A stretch of 64,000 nucleotides of DNA from Arthrobacter sp. Leaf337 (lineage in GTDB: Bacteria; Actinomycetota; Actinomycetes; Actinomycetales; Micrococcaceae), in assembly GCF_001423745.1 (NCBI RefSeq), contig NZ_LMPC01000012.1, forward strand, positions 65,981 to 129,980. Direction: 5' to 3'. Shown one piece after another: positions 25,851-34,488 of the stretch (positions are counted from its first letter, which is position 1; the number at the start of each line of letters is the position of its first letter). The notes under the pieces were generated by a model, which saw only the letters and a program-made list of their open reading frames with translations, searched no databases and had not been told where the DNA came from. The translations under genes were made by a program, and so were the position numbers.

Positions 25851-26555
25851 TCAGAACCGGAAGGAAATCCTCCTGGCACCGGAATCGTCCATGTCCGTGG
25901 TCACGGACACGCCGGAGTAGTCCGCAAGGTGCAGAACGCCGTCAGGCAGGGGGCCGGTGTTGGGACCGATGGCCACGGTCCGGATTCCGGCGGCCAGTCC
26001 GGCCGCAATGCCGGCGGGGGCGTCCTCAAAGACCAGCGCGTCGGCCGGATCCACACCGAGCAGTTCCGCGGCCCGGAGGTAGCCTTCCGGGTGCGGCTTG
26101 CCCCGGGTGACAAGGTCGGCCGTGACTGCGGTGGCCGGCATGGCCAGTCCCGCGGCGCCCATCCGGATGTCGGCAAGGATCCGGTCGGCGGAAGTCACCA
26201 GCGCCACGGCATCCGCCGGGAGGCTGCGCAGCAGGTCGGCGGCACCGGGCAGCGCAACGATGCCCTCGGTCCGAACCCGTTCCATGGCACCGAGCTCCGC
26301 GGTCAGGGCCACAACATCAGCGCCGACAGGTGCAAACCGCCGAACGGTGTCCCCTGCCTGGACGCCATGGGAAGTGTGGAGGATCTCGGCGATGTCCAGG
26401 CCGTAACGGGCCGCAAACTCGCCCCATACCTGCTCCACGACGGCCGTGGAGTCGACCAGGGTGCCATCCATGTCGAACAGCACGGCCTTGGCGGAGATAG
26501 TGGCTACAGGCGATGCGGCGATGCGCGGTACAGCGGCGTTTGGGCGGAAGCTCAT
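25851..26555 (-). CDS. HAD-superfamily sugar-phosphatase-like hydrolase
   Basis: 234 residues from ATG 26555. Motif I is VLFDMDGTLVDS (nucleophile and acid Asp), motif II is ALVTSAD, motif III Lys lies in TRGKPHPEGYL and motif IV is VFEDAPAGI. The cap is of the beta-phosphoglucomutase/DOG-phosphatase type, so 2-deoxyglucose-6-P, glycerol-P or similar small sugar phosphates are likely substrates. It lies 43 bp after the VOC gene on the same strand. Confidence 0.88.
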   Translation of the reverse strand: MSFRPNAAVPRIAASPVATISAKAVLFDMDGTLVDSTAVVEQVWGEFAARYGLDIAEILHTSHGVQAGDTVRRFAPVGADVVALTAELGAMERVRTEGIVALPGAADLLRSLPADAVALVTSADRILADIRMGAAGLAMPATAVTADLVTRGKPHPEGYLRAAELLGVDPADALVFEDAPAGIAAGLAAGIRTVAIGPNTGPLPDGVLHLADYSGVSVTTDMDDSGARRISFRF

Positions 26556-26598
26556 GCTTCCATCCTGCCCCACCCGGGGCGAAGTCGGATTCTGTGAC

Positions 26599-26976
26599 TT
26601 ATCCGTTCGGGCGGTGGGGGATGTATTGGACGGCCCATTTGTTGCCGTCCGGGTCAGCGAAATGCACGAAGTGACCCCAAGCCTGAATGTCGATGTCGCT
26701 GACGTCAACGCCGTTGTCCTTGAGCTGCTTGTGCGCCGCCTGGATGTCGCTGACCACCAACTGCAGGCTTGGAGCGGTACCGGGCGGGGCATCGTTTAAG
26801 CCTTCGCCGATGGCGATCGAGCAGCCGGACCCCGGCGGAGTCAGTTGGACGAAACGGATGCCCTCCATGGGCCGCTCGTCGTAGTCGGCGTTGAAGCCCA
26901 CCTTATTGACGTAAAAATCCTTGGCACGGTCCACGTCGGACACAGGGACAAACACCAGTTCAAGTTTCCAGTCCAT
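26599..26976 (-). CDS. VOC-family (glyoxalase/bleomycin resistance) protein
   Basis: 125 residues with two beta-alpha-beta3 units: LELVFVPVSDVDRAKDFYVNKVGF at the start and the SLQLVVSDIQAAHKQLKDNGV unit, ending HFADPDGNKWAVQY. This is the typical single-domain VOC fold. The substrate is not predictable. Confidence 0.85.
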   Translation of the reverse strand: MDWKLELVFVPVSDVDRAKDFYVNKVGFNADYDERPMEGIRFVQLTPPGSGCSIAIGEGLNDAPPGTAPSLQLVVSDIQAAHKQLKDNGVDVSDIDIQAWGHFVHFADPDGNKWAVQYIPHRPNG

Positions 26977-27071
26977 GGGCCACAGGCTAGCGACGGCCGC
27001 CGAAAACCGGAAGGGGGCAATCGCTTCGCTGCCCCGGCTCCCCTTCCCCGTAGACCCGACCCGCTGCCTCG

Positions 27072-27707
27072 TTAGCCGGCGATGCCGTAGAGGCGGTCGC
27101 CGGCGTCCCCGAGTCCGGGCACGATGTAGGACTTCTCGTTGAGTTTCTCGTCAATGGATGCCAGGACGATGGTCACGTTCGCGTCCGCGAGTTCTTCTTC
27201 CAGCTTGGCAAGGCCCTCCGGCGCTGCCAGGAGGCAGATGCACGTCACGTCCGAGGCGCCGCGCTTGAAGAGGAACTTGATGGCTTCGCGCAGCGTGCCG
27301 CCAGTGGCCAGCATGGGGTCCAGGACAAAGATCTGCCGGTCCGTCAGGTTCTCCGGCAGGCGCTCCGCATACGTGATGATGTCCAGGGTTTCCTCGTCAC
27401 GGGCCATGCCCAGGAAACCAACCTCGGCCGTGGGCACAAGCTTGGTCATGCCCTCGAGCATGCCGAGGCCGGCGCGGAGGATAGGGACCACGAGGGGCGT
27501 GGGCTTGGTGAACGCGGTGCCGATGGTGGTGCTGACGGGCGTTTCGATCGTGACGGGCTCGGTGCGGACGTCCCGGGTTGCTTCATAGGCGAGAAGGGTG
27601 ACGAGTTCCTCGGTGAGCTGCCGGAAGACCGGAGAAGGGGTGTTCTTGTCCCGCAGAACGGTGAGCTTGTGAGCGACCAGCGGGTGGTCCACGACGAGTG
27701 TGCGCAT
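27072..27707 (-). CDS. upp: Uracil phosphoribosyltransferase
   Basis: 211 residues, normal length for UPRTase, converting uracil and PRPP to UMP (salvage). The PRPP-binding loop [17 protein letters not shown] and the N-terminal [23 protein letters not shown] are typical; the uracil-binding C-terminal region [15 protein letters not shown] is present. It follows the PAP2 gene by 12 bp and is probably cotranscribed with it. Confidence 0.97.
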   Translation of the reverse strand: MRTLVVDHPLVAHKLTVLRDKNTPSPVFRQLTEELVTLLAYEATRDVRTEPVTIETPVSTTIGTAFTKPTPLVVPILRAGLGMLEGMTKLVPTAEVGFLGMARDEETLDIITYAERLPENLTDRQIFVLDPMLATGGTLREAIKFLFKRGASDVTCICLLAAPEGLAKLEEELADANVTIVLASIDEKLNEKSYIVPGLGDAGDRLYGIAG

Positions 27708-27719
27708 GGGTCAAAACTA

Positions 27720-28580
27720 TCACCCGGAGGTGGTGTCCCGGCCCCGTGATCCGTGGGGCTCCTCCGGGTGGCCCTCGCCCCTGTGGGCGCCATGGCGGGC
27801 GCCAAGTTCCTCGCGGAGCACCGGGTGGTCGAACGTCGGGGCGGGCCCGGCATGCTCGCGGTTCCGCATGACATGGAAGAGCCTGTGGGCCAGGATCACG
27901 ATTCCCACCCAGGCGAGGCCCAGGAGCCACCCGGCGATGACATCGGTCAGCCAGTGATGGCCGAGGAATACCCGGCTCAGGCCCATGGCAATGATGAAGA
28001 TCGAACCAGCCGTGATTATGGACACCCGCGCAACGGTCCGCTGGATCTGCAGGCAGGCCAGATACACCACCAGTCCGATCACCACGGTGGTGTTGAGCGT
28101 GTGCCCGCTGGGGAACGAGGGCGAGGACTCATAGGGCGGAACAGCGTCTGCATGATCCGGCCGGGTGCGGCCAAAGAGCTTCTTGCCAAAGGTGGTTGCG
28201 GAGACCGAAACAGCCGCGGCGCCGCCCACCAGGATGAGGGGCCGCCAGGTGCGCCCGGCCCACGTCAGCCAGGCCGTCAGGATGCTGCCGACGATCGGCA
28301 TGCCGATCCCGCCGCCGACATTGGTGAAGGCAGTGACGGCGGAATTGAGCCAGGGGGTCCGGAGGTCCTCAGACAGCGCCAGCGCAGGCTTGTCCAGGTT
28401 GGCGAGGCCGGCCTCATCCACCACGTTGTCGTAGACTTCGGCGCCCATCACTGCCAGCGCCACCACGATCACCCCGCCAATCAGCATGGTGATCCAGAGG
28501 GCTGCGTACGGCACAACCCACCGCCCCCACCGGTCGGTAATGCGGTCAGTCAAGGTTTTCACTGCGTCTCCCGAGCTCAT
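27720..28580 (-). CDS. PAP2-family membrane phosphatase
   Basis: 286 residues with about six membrane helices and the PAP2 catalytic motifs KKLFGRTRP (K-x6-RP), PSGH in FPSGHTLNT, and SRVFLGHHWLTDV (SR-x5-H-x3-D). These enzymes remove phosphate from lipid phosphates such as undecaprenyl pyrophosphate at the outer membrane face. The C-terminus is a charged His/Arg/Gly tail. Divergent from tadA. Confidence 0.92.
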   Translation of the reverse strand: MSSGDAVKTLTDRITDRWGRWVVPYAALWITMLIGGVIVVALAVMGAEVYDNVVDEAGLANLDKPALALSEDLRTPWLNSAVTAFTNVGGGIGMPIVGSILTAWLTWAGRTWRPLILVGGAAAVSVSATTFGKKLFGRTRPDHADAVPPYESSPSFPSGHTLNTTVVIGLVVYLACLQIQRTVARVSIITAGSIFIIAMGLSRVFLGHHWLTDVIAGWLLGLAWVGIVILAHRLFHVMRNREHAGPAPTFDHPVLREELGARHGAHRGEGHPEEPHGSRGRDTTSG

Positions 28581-28623
28581 CCGTCGTCTGCGCCTGCCGT
28601 ACCTTCGAAACTATCATTGAGCC

Positions 28624-29130
28624 ATGACTTCCCCGGAGCCGCGCCATGCCCAATGGATGGGCCTTGCCCTCGCCGAGGCACGGCGGGCGCTGGGCACCGA
28701 AGACGTGCCCATCGGCGCCGTCGTCATCGGGCCCGACGGCGGAGTCCTGGGTACAGGGAGGAACGAACGGGAAGCGCACGGTGATCCCACCGCGCACGCC
28801 GAGATGGTGGCTATCCGCGAGGCGGCCGCCCGGCTCCAGGCGCTGGGACAGGCAAACGGCGGAAGAGGCGACGGCTGGCGGCTCGCGGACTGCACGCTCG
28901 TGGTGACCCTGGAGCCCTGCGCAATGTGCGCCGGCGCCATCGTCCTTGCCCGGATTCCCCGGGTGGTGTTCGGGGCATGGGACGAGAAGGCGGGGGCTGC
29001 GGGATCCGTGTTCGACATCCTTCGCGAACGCCGCCTCAACCACTGGGTGGAGGTCTACGCCGGAGTCCGCGAGCAGGAGTGCGCCACCCTGCTCCGGGAT
29101 TTCTTCGCGGGACACCGGCAGGTCAGCTAG
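28624..29130 (+). CDS. tadA: tRNA(Arg) adenosine(34) deaminase
   Basis: 168 residues. The zinc and catalytic signature HAEMVAIREAA and PCAMCAGAIVLARI are intact, and VVFGAWDEKAGAAGSVFD is typical of TadA. It makes inosine at the wobble base of tRNA-Arg(ACG), the very tRNA encoded at 8462-8535. TATCAT (28612-28617) lies 6 nt before ATG 28624, suggesting a leaderless mRNA. It ends in a 4-nt tail overlap with the next gene. Confidence 0.95.
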   Translation: MTSPEPRHAQWMGLALAEARRALGTEDVPIGAVVIGPDGGVLGTGRNEREAHGDPTAHAEMVAIREAAARLQALGQANGGRGDGWRLADCTLVVTLEPCAMCAGAIVLARIPRVVFGAWDEKAGAAGSVFDILRERRLNHWVEVYAGVREQECATLLRDFFAGHRQVS

Positions 29131-30374
29131 CCGGCATTTGCCGCGTCCAGGGCGTCAATCCGCTCCTGCCGCGACGCCGGCGAGTCGAGGCTGAAGGCAC
29201 GGAAATCACCCAGGTCCGCACGGATCCAGGACTCCACGTCATCGATCCGTTGCAGTACCCCGGGTGTGGAGCCGGCGAACAGCCAGTGTGCTATCCGCTG
29301 CCCCTCGGGATCGTACTGCCAGAGCCCAATGATCCGGCCGCGGTCCAGGATCGGGTGGTCGGGCAGGTCGGCCTGCTGCGCCAGGGTTGCGCCGAGCAGC
29401 TCCGCGTCCCCGTCCCGGTCCCCGAACAAGTCCGCGGCGTTCCGCCGCTGCATCACGAGCGAGTCCGTCCCGGCAAGGAGCTGGATCTGTTCCTCGGCCG
29501 GCACTTCGAAAGCGGCGAGGCGCTCGACGTCGTCGGGCAGCATCCACAGCGCTTCGCCCTTGGCCGCAGGGTGGACGGCGGGCAGCTCCACTGCCCCGAC
29601 GGCGGCCAGCGCTGCTTTGCTCTGGGCGACCGTGAACCCGGAGAACCACTGCGACTGCCTGAGCGTGGCGCCGCCGGTCCAGCCCAAGTACTTGCGGATC
29701 AGCTCAGTGCGGGCGGCATCGATGCCCAACGGGCTCGGCGGCAGGTCCCACAGCGTGTAGGCGTAGCGCTGCTGGTCGAGACGACCGTTGGCGGGAACGC
29801 GGCGGATCCGGCCGTCGCGCTGCAGCAGGCCAAGGGCGGTGGGGAGGGTGGTGGATACGCCCTGCCTCTTCCCTTCCTCGCCCAAGCTCCGGACGGAATC
29901 ACCCAGCTCGTCCTTGAGCTGTTTCGGATCCAGCGGGCGGCCAGCCTCGGCCAGGGCATGCAGCACCTGCTCCTCAAGCAGCGTGAGTTCACCGCGGTCC
30001 ACCCCCAGCCTGCCAAGCACTTTGAAGACTTCGGCGGAATCCTTGCCCAGCATCAACGCCCACGCGAAGTCCTCCGCGCCCAGGATGTAAGTGCACCCGC
30101 GTGCGCTGGGGAGTTCGGAGATCCGCAGCGCAAGGACGTCGGCATCAACCTGTTCGCGCCGGATTCCGGCGCGGGCGAACAGCGTGAGGTAGGGGTTGGC
30201 GCCGCCCAGGGAACGTGCCCAGCCGGTGCTGGCCAGCACCTCGGCAGAGCTCTGGCCGGCGAGGCTACCGTCGAGTCCTTGCCGGTGCCAAGCCCAGGCA
30301 CGGAGGCGTTCGGCGGTGAGAGTCCCTGCAGGCGGAATCTCGACGGTGAGCGGCTCGCTGGTCATAGCGGCCAT
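29127..30374 (-). CDS. Winged-helix DNA-binding-domain protein of the AlkZ/YcaQ-like (HTH_42) superfamily
   Basis: 415 residues. The N-terminal part (RAWAWHRQGLDG, ANPYLTLFARAGIRREQVD, ARGCTYILGAEDFAWAL) and the central repeats fit the DUF1006/HTH_42 layout, whose members include the crosslink-unhooking glycosylase AlkZ. The Gln-rich catalytic motif usually found before the first aR (QAQ/QxQ) is not visible; TGWARSLGGANP stands in its place. DNA binding is plausible, but glycosylase activity is doubtful. ATG 30374 or 30365 may be the start. Confidence 0.7.
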   Translation of the reverse strand: MAAMTSEPLTVEIPPAGTLTAERLRAWAWHRQGLDGSLAGQSSAEVLASTGWARSLGGANPYLTLFARAGIRREQVDADVLALRISELPSARGCTYILGAEDFAWALMLGKDSAEVFKVLGRLGVDRGELTLLEEQVLHALAEAGRPLDPKQLKDELGDSVRSLGEEGKRQGVSTTLPTALGLLQRDGRIRRVPANGRLDQQRYAYTLWDLPPSPLGIDAARTELIRKYLGWTGGATLRQSQWFSGFTVAQSKAALAAVGAVELPAVHPAAKGEALWMLPDDVERLAAFEVPAEEQIQLLAGTDSLVMQRRNAADLFGDRDGDAELLGATLAQQADLPDHPILDRGRIIGLWQYDPEGQRIAHWLFAGSTPGVLQRIDDVESWIRADLGDFRAFSLDSPASRQERIDALDAANAG

Positions 30375-30415
30375 TGTCCATCAGCCGGCGCGTCAACGGA
30401 ATGAGGCGGGACCAT

Positions 30416-31543
30416 TCAGTTCGCGGGTCCGCTTGCGGCAATGGCGTCCAGCACGGTCCTGGCTGTGAAGTCCCAGCCCGGCAGCCGGGTCCGCGCAGCC
30501 AGCGCCGTGTCACGCCAGCGGGAGCGAAGCCCGGGATCTGTTAGCCAGGTGCGCAGTGCCGCTTCCAGCGGGGCAGGGTCCGCGCCGAGCACGACGGCGG
30601 CGCCCGGCAGATTGGGCGGCCCGCCGTCGTCGGGGGCTTCCGATCCGCCAGGCGACCCGGCCGCGAGCGCCTCGACCGCGCCGGTGCCGTCCCTGACCAC
30701 TACCGGGATCCCGCGGGCCAGGGATTCAGTGACCACCATCCCGTACGCCTCTGTCCGTGAAATGAGCAGGCTGAGATCCGCCCGGCCCCACTCCGCATCG
30801 AGGGTCGGTCCGCTGAGCTCCCCCGGGACTGAGACCCGCTCCGTCAGCCCCAGCCTGATGACGGCACCCCGGACGGACTCCGCATACGCGGGATCTGCCG
30901 AATCGGATCCGACCAGGGACGCGGTCCAGGGCAGGTCCCTGATCCCCGCGAGCGCCTCCAGCAGCAGGAGCTGGTCCTTGTTCGGCAGGAGGGCTGCCAC
31001 GGCTATGAGGTGCGGCGGGCTGGAACCGGCGGCCAGGGCAGCGGCGGACGTGCCCGGAAGCGCTACGTGGATCCGGGCCGGGCTTCGCTCGGCCGAACTG
31101 TGGCGGCCCCGGAGCTCGGCGGCCGCCGTCGAACTCGCGCAGATGACGCCAGCCGCGGCAGCCAAGGCCATCCCCTCCCGGTCCGCGTGCCCGGGCAACG
31201 TCATGTGCACGAGGATCCAGGCCGGTCTTCCGGCGGCGGCGGCCGCTTCCAGTGCCTCCGGCGCACCCAGCGCAACGAGTCCATCCACGATGGTGACCCG
31301 CGCGGTGGAAGGCGCCGGGGACGTGGCACCGCCGTCGCCGAGCAGCAGTCCGGCCAGCCGCCGTCGTTCTTCCTCGCGGCCCACCGGCCAGTGGCCGTCA
31401 ACGGGGCAGTTTTCCACGTCCGTTCCGAGGGCGGTGAGCCCGCGGGTCAGAGCGGAGTTGTAGGCGTTGCCCCCTGAGTTGTGCCGCACATTGCCCGGAA
31501 CGATCAGCCGGATCGCCGCCCTGCTAGCGCCGGACGCAGTCAT
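30416..31543 (-). CDS. GT4-family glycosyltransferase
   Basis: 375 residues with a GT-B layout: N-terminal VPGNVRHNSGGNAYNSALTRGL, a middle ALLPNKDQLLLLEALAGI linker where the second Rossmann domain begins, and the retaining-enzyme motif EAYGMVVTESLARGIPVVV (E-x7-E). The substrate is unknown. It is the third gene of a tight operon after the dehydrogenase (31952) and the PTPS-like gene (31550), starting 6 bp after the latter, so it probably glycosylates a product of those two. Confidence 0.88.
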   Translation of the reverse strand: MTASGASRAAIRLIVPGNVRHNSGGNAYNSALTRGLTALGTDVENCPVDGHWPVGREEERRRLAGLLLGDGGATSPAPSTARVTIVDGLVALGAPEALEAAAAAGRPAWILVHMTLPGHADREGMALAAAAGVICASSTAAAELRGRHSSAERSPARIHVALPGTSAAALAAGSSPPHLIAVAALLPNKDQLLLLEALAGIRDLPWTASLVGSDSADPAYAESVRGAVIRLGLTERVSVPGELSGPTLDAEWGRADLSLLISRTEAYGMVVTESLARGIPVVVRDGTGAVEALAAGSPGGSEAPDDGGPPNLPGAAVVLGADPAPLEAALRTWLTDPGLRSRWRDTALAARTRLPGWDFTARTVLDAIAASGPAN

Positions 31544-31549
31544 CAGCCG

Positions 31550-31948
31550 TTATTCGGCGTCGAAGTCAAGGGAGAACGACGCCCAGGCGTCCGGGTTCTC
31601 GCGCAGGGTGACGGCCAGGCCGGCCAGCTCCCGCCCGTCCTCGTTGCCGCGGACCTTGGCCGCCACAGCCTCGGCAATGTACTGCGCCAGCGCCTCGGTG
31701 GTGGTCAGCTTCCCCGCAAAGTCAGTGTGCTCGTCCAGATTCTTGTAGTTCAGGCCGGCCAGCACTTCTTCAATGAGCCCGCCGGCCGCCCCGATGTCCA
31801 GGACGATTGAATCGTCGTTCAGCGCCCGACGGCGGAAGGTCACCTCCGCAACGAAGGTGGCCCCGTGCAGGCCCTGGGCAGGTCCGAAGACCTCGCGGGG
31901 AAGGCTGTGGGCAATCATGAAGTGGCGGCGGACGGTCAGGCTGAACAA
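31550..31948 (-). CDS. PTPS/QueD-fold protein lacking the catalytic residues
   Basis: 132 residues with the fold of 6-pyruvoyl-tetrahydropterin / 6-carboxytetrahydropterin synthases (FSLTVRRHFMIAHSL, LHGATFVAEVTF, LTTTEALAQYIAEAV). Of the zinc His triad, His14 and His28 remain, but the third (HGH) is Ala30. The catalytic Cys four residues before His28 is Ala24, and the Asp-His pair is Asn67-Tyr68. It therefore cannot use the known mechanism, although the fold and pterin-pocket region are kept. It lies 3 bp after the dehydrogenase and 6 bp before the glycosyltransferase gene. Confidence 0.82.
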   Translation of the reverse strand: MFSLTVRRHFMIAHSLPREVFGPAQGLHGATFVAEVTFRRRALNDDSIVLDIGAAGGLIEEVLAGLNYKNLDEHTDFAGKLTTTEALAQYIAEAVAAKVRGNEDGRELAGLAVTLRENPDAWASFSLDFDAE

Positions 31949-31951
31949 GGG

Positions 31952-32992
31952 CTACCTCGTGTCTTCGTCGGGATGTTCGGCAGGGTATTCAATCACGTGG
32001 CAGAGTGCGTCCAGGCGCCCGTCGGCCAGTTCGTGGACGACGGCGGGAAGTTCCGCAAAGGGTGACGTCCCCGTCAGGAACGTGTCGTAGACGGGATCGC
32101 TGAGCAGGGACACGGCGAGCGCGAGGCGGTCTGCGTTGGTCCGGCGGTGGCGGCGGGCGCGGGCCACCACGCCCACCTGGCTGGCGCGGACGGAAAGCCG
32201 GCGGGCGTGGAAGTCCTCCCCCAGCGGAATGGTGACTTTGCGGTCGGCGTACCAGGACATCTCGATGACGTCCCCTTCGTCGCCCACCAGTTGCAGGCTC
32301 CGTTCGAGCCCTTCCTGCGATGCTGAACAGTGGATGACGATGTCGCAGTCGGCCAGGGCGTCGTCGGGGTGGCTGAATTCGACGCCGAGGGCGTCGGCGA
32401 AGGCACGCTTCCCGGGATCGACGTCGATCAGCTGGAGCCGCTGCAGTGGGAAAGTACGCAAGAGCGTGGCCACCATGCCGCCGACGAGTCCGGCGCCCAC
32501 CACTGCCACGCGGTCGCCCAGGCGCGGCCCGGCCTCCCACAGCGCGTTGACGGCGGTTTCCACAGTTCCCGTGAGCACGGCCCGGCGGGCCGGGACATTC
32601 TCCGGGACCACAGTCAGGGACTCGACCGGAACGATGTAGCGGTCCTGGTGCGGATACAGGCAGAACACCGTACGGCCCACCCATTCGTCGGGGCCTGCTT
32701 CCACTATCCCCACGGAGAGGTAGCCGAACTTCACCGGCGAAGGGAAGGAGCCCTCCTGAAGCGGGGCCCGCATTTGTTCGGCAACCCTCGGCGGCACCTG
32801 GCCGCAGTGAACCACCGTTTCGGTGCCTTTGCTGATTCCCGAATACAGGGCACGGACGAGGGCTTCACCGGGGCCAGGTGCGGGCAGCTCCTCGGAGCGG
32901 AGCTCGCCTTTTTCGTGGCCGACGGTCCAATAGGACCGGGCCTGTGAACCGGCTTGTGACCGGGCTTGGGAGTGCGGCTGGGAGTTGATCAT
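31952..32992 (-). CDS. Medium-chain dehydrogenase/reductase-like protein
   Basis: About 346 residues from ATG 32992 (MINSQPHSQARS; an upstream GTG at 33040 is also in frame, neither has a good ribosome site). The GroES-like domain carries LYSGISKGTETVVHCG, and the Rossmann domain has VAVVGAGLVGGMVATLL. The four-Cys structural-zinc lobe and the GHE motif of zinc alcohol dehydrogenases are absent. The SGIS-GTE motif recalls BchC-like members. First gene of the operon that continues into the PTPS-like and GT4 genes. Confidence 0.82.
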   Translation of the reverse strand: MINSQPHSQARSQAGSQARSYWTVGHEKGELRSEELPAPGPGEALVRALYSGISKGTETVVHCGQVPPRVAEQMRAPLQEGSFPSPVKFGYLSVGIVEAGPDEWVGRTVFCLYPHQDRYIVPVESLTVVPENVPARRAVLTGTVETAVNALWEAGPRLGDRVAVVGAGLVGGMVATLLRTFPLQRLQLIDVDPGKRAFADALGVEFSHPDDALADCDIVIHCSASQEGLERSLQLVGDEGDVIEMSWYADRKVTIPLGEDFHARRLSVRASQVGVVARARRHRRTNADRLALAVSLLSDPVYDTFLTGTSPFAELPAVVHELADGRLDALCHVIEYPAEHPDEDTR

Positions 32993-33098
32993 CTTGCTTA
33001 TGAATCTAGTCCCCGGCGCGTGCGTGGGGAAGACGTTCACTGCCCGGCGCGCCCTCGTTTTGGGGAAGGGCGCCTTGCTCCGGTAACCTATTCAGGTT

Positions 33099-33188
33099 GG
33101 TGACGTGTCCGAGCGGCCGAAGGTGCAACACTCGAAATGTTGTTTGGTGTCAAAGCCAACGTGGGTTCAAATCCCACCGTCACCGCCA
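33099..33188 (+). tRNA. tRNA-Ser (anticodon CGA), CCA encoded
   Basis: A class II cloverleaf of 90 nt. Acceptor GGTGACG pairs with CGTCACC, the discriminator is G and CCA follows (33186-33188). The anticodon stem CAACA/TGTTG with loop CTCGAAA gives CGA (Ser, UCG codons). There is a long variable arm and T loop TTCAAAT. It borders an accessory region, the usual position for integration. Confidence 0.97.
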
Positions 33189-33197
33189 AGGGGGGTT

Positions 33198-33235
33198 TTA
33201 CGAATTCCCCCAAGCTAGTGATTACGAATTCCCCC
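33198..33235 (+). repeat. 14-bp direct repeats behind tRNA-Ser
   Basis: TTACGAATTCCCCC occurs at 33198-33211 and again at 33222-33235 (period 24). The second copy forms the left half of the terminator stem. Either a duplicated terminator arm or a trace of recombination next to the tRNA. Confidence 0.7.
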
Positions 33236-33263
33236 GGGCAACAGTTGCCCGGGGGAATTTTTC
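33227..33263 (+). terminator. Rho-independent terminator of tRNA-Ser
   Basis: AATTCCCCCGGGCA (33227-33240) pairs with 33246-33259 around an ACAGT loop and runs into TTTT. It lies about 40 nt after the tRNA. Confidence 0.9.
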
Positions 33264-33372
33264 GTTTTGGGCGGCACACCCTGGCTTCTTGATCTTCAGA
33301 CGGCTTCACGTCCGTGCAGCGCTACACGGCTTGGAGGGGCGTCGCTTGCGTCCCGTTTGGTTTGATACGACC

Positions 33373-33406
33373 AGTGACCCCAATGCCTGTCCACATTGGG
33401 GTCACT
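33373..33406. terminator. Hairpin at the end of the transposase remnant
   Basis: AGTGACCCCAATG (33373-33385) and its complement (33394-33406) enclose CCTGTCCA. The hairpin lies 13 bp past the stop of the transposase-like fragment on the minus strand; it may be its terminator or part of an insertion-sequence end. Confidence 0.5.
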
Positions 33407-33418
33407 TTCGGGTCTTGT

Positions 33419-33886
33419 TCAGTCCTGCGACCTTCGTTTGAAGCACCAGTCCCGGATGATGCGGAAGTTCAAGGATGCCAAGGAAAGCGCCAACAACAGA
33501 GCATTGCGGGACCGGGTGAACGCTTTGACATAGCCACGGCGCCAACTCAGCTTGTTGGTTCGCACATCGGCGTTGAAAGATTCCACAGCATTGCGGGCAC
33601 CGTAGAGCTCGCACCATGCCGTCGTTCCACAGAGGGGCCATTGGGATTCCCGGGCGTACTCATCCGGGGCGATTGTGACGGTTCCCTTGCACCCAAAATC
33701 CGATCCTGTCGTGCAGGTCGATTCACGGTTGAGGTAGCAGAGCCTGGCGGTTTCAGGATGATTGGAGCAAACGAGTTTGTTGGAGTTCGGCGGAGGTTGG
33801 CGGACTTGGTCCCCTTGGAAAGCACGTACCCGTGCACGGGTACGCTTTATCTCCGCGCAGGCGGAAGTGGCCCGGCATGGGGACAC
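33419..33886 (-). pseudogene. Transposase C-terminal remnant
   Basis: Up to 155 codons are open. The C-terminal part is convincing: CKGTVTIAPDEY, then WCELYGARNAVESFNADV, then a helix-rich RNALLLALSLASLNFRIIRDW. This Y-x-RN-VE-FNA pattern followed by N-R-IR-W matches the end of DDE transposases found in actinobacterial insertion sequences. The upstream catalytic domain is missing, so the copy is truncated and inactive. It lies 230 bp after tRNA-Ser. Confidence 0.6.
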
Positions 33887-33944
33887 CGGGCCACCCCTTC
33901 AATGAGACTGATGGGAATTGGCTGTGTTCCTCTCAGAGGGCCCC

Positions 33945-34460
33945 TCATTCCCTCCGGTTCCTTAGAGGTCTCTGAGCGAGGTATCGGCATCGAGGCGGGC
34001 CAGTCGCCGCGATTTCTGAGCCCACGTCTCGCTGCTTGATGGGGATGGCCGCGTCCGCCAGTTTCCTGTCCAATGCCGGAGACAAGGTTCCGCCGGTTGC
34101 TTTTAGCAACTTCAGCGCCGACCACAGAGTCAGCAGATCTGTGGTGTCCTGGCCGCTGACATCTTCGTCAACAGCCTTACTGGCCTCATCCGCGGCCAGA
34201 AGGTACGAACCAAGGTCGTCGGAATAGAGGGCGGTGGTGTAGATGTCCCCGCGCTCTTGGTCCCCCGCTTCGGGCACCCTGATTAGCCCGTTGGTCCCCT
34301 GGAGCTTCTACAAGTCGTCTTTAATGGCGGTAACGTCGTTCGCCGGTGTGAAGGGACCGGCACTGCAGGCAGACAAGCCAAATATTATTAGGGTCAGCAA
34401 TGACAGTCGTTTGACACTTCGCTTGCTGTGGAGATTTCGACGACTTACGCCCGTACTCAT
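33945..34460 (-). pseudogene. Lipoprotein gene interrupted by an in-frame amber codon
   Basis: From ATG 34460 the frame reads a good lipoprotein signal (LSLLTLIIFGLSAC, lipobox LSAC with Cys32) and continues to residue 50, where TAG occurs at 34308-34310. The same frame then stays open for about 120 more codons (KLQGTNGLIRVPEAGDQERG..., DEASKAVDEDVSGQDTTDLL...) to TGA at 33945. The two parts clearly form one protein split by a nonsense codon. An alternative frame near the end gives a more natural tail (QKSRRLARLDADTSLRDL), so a frameshift is also possible. No family recognised. Confidence 0.72.
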
Positions 34461-34488
34461 ATTCACTGCTACAGTGCCGATCTCTTCG

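Noticed and set aside
33088..33309. 73-codon minus-strand frame across tRNA-Ser
   Set aside because: It covers the tRNA and its terminator and has no protein-like features.
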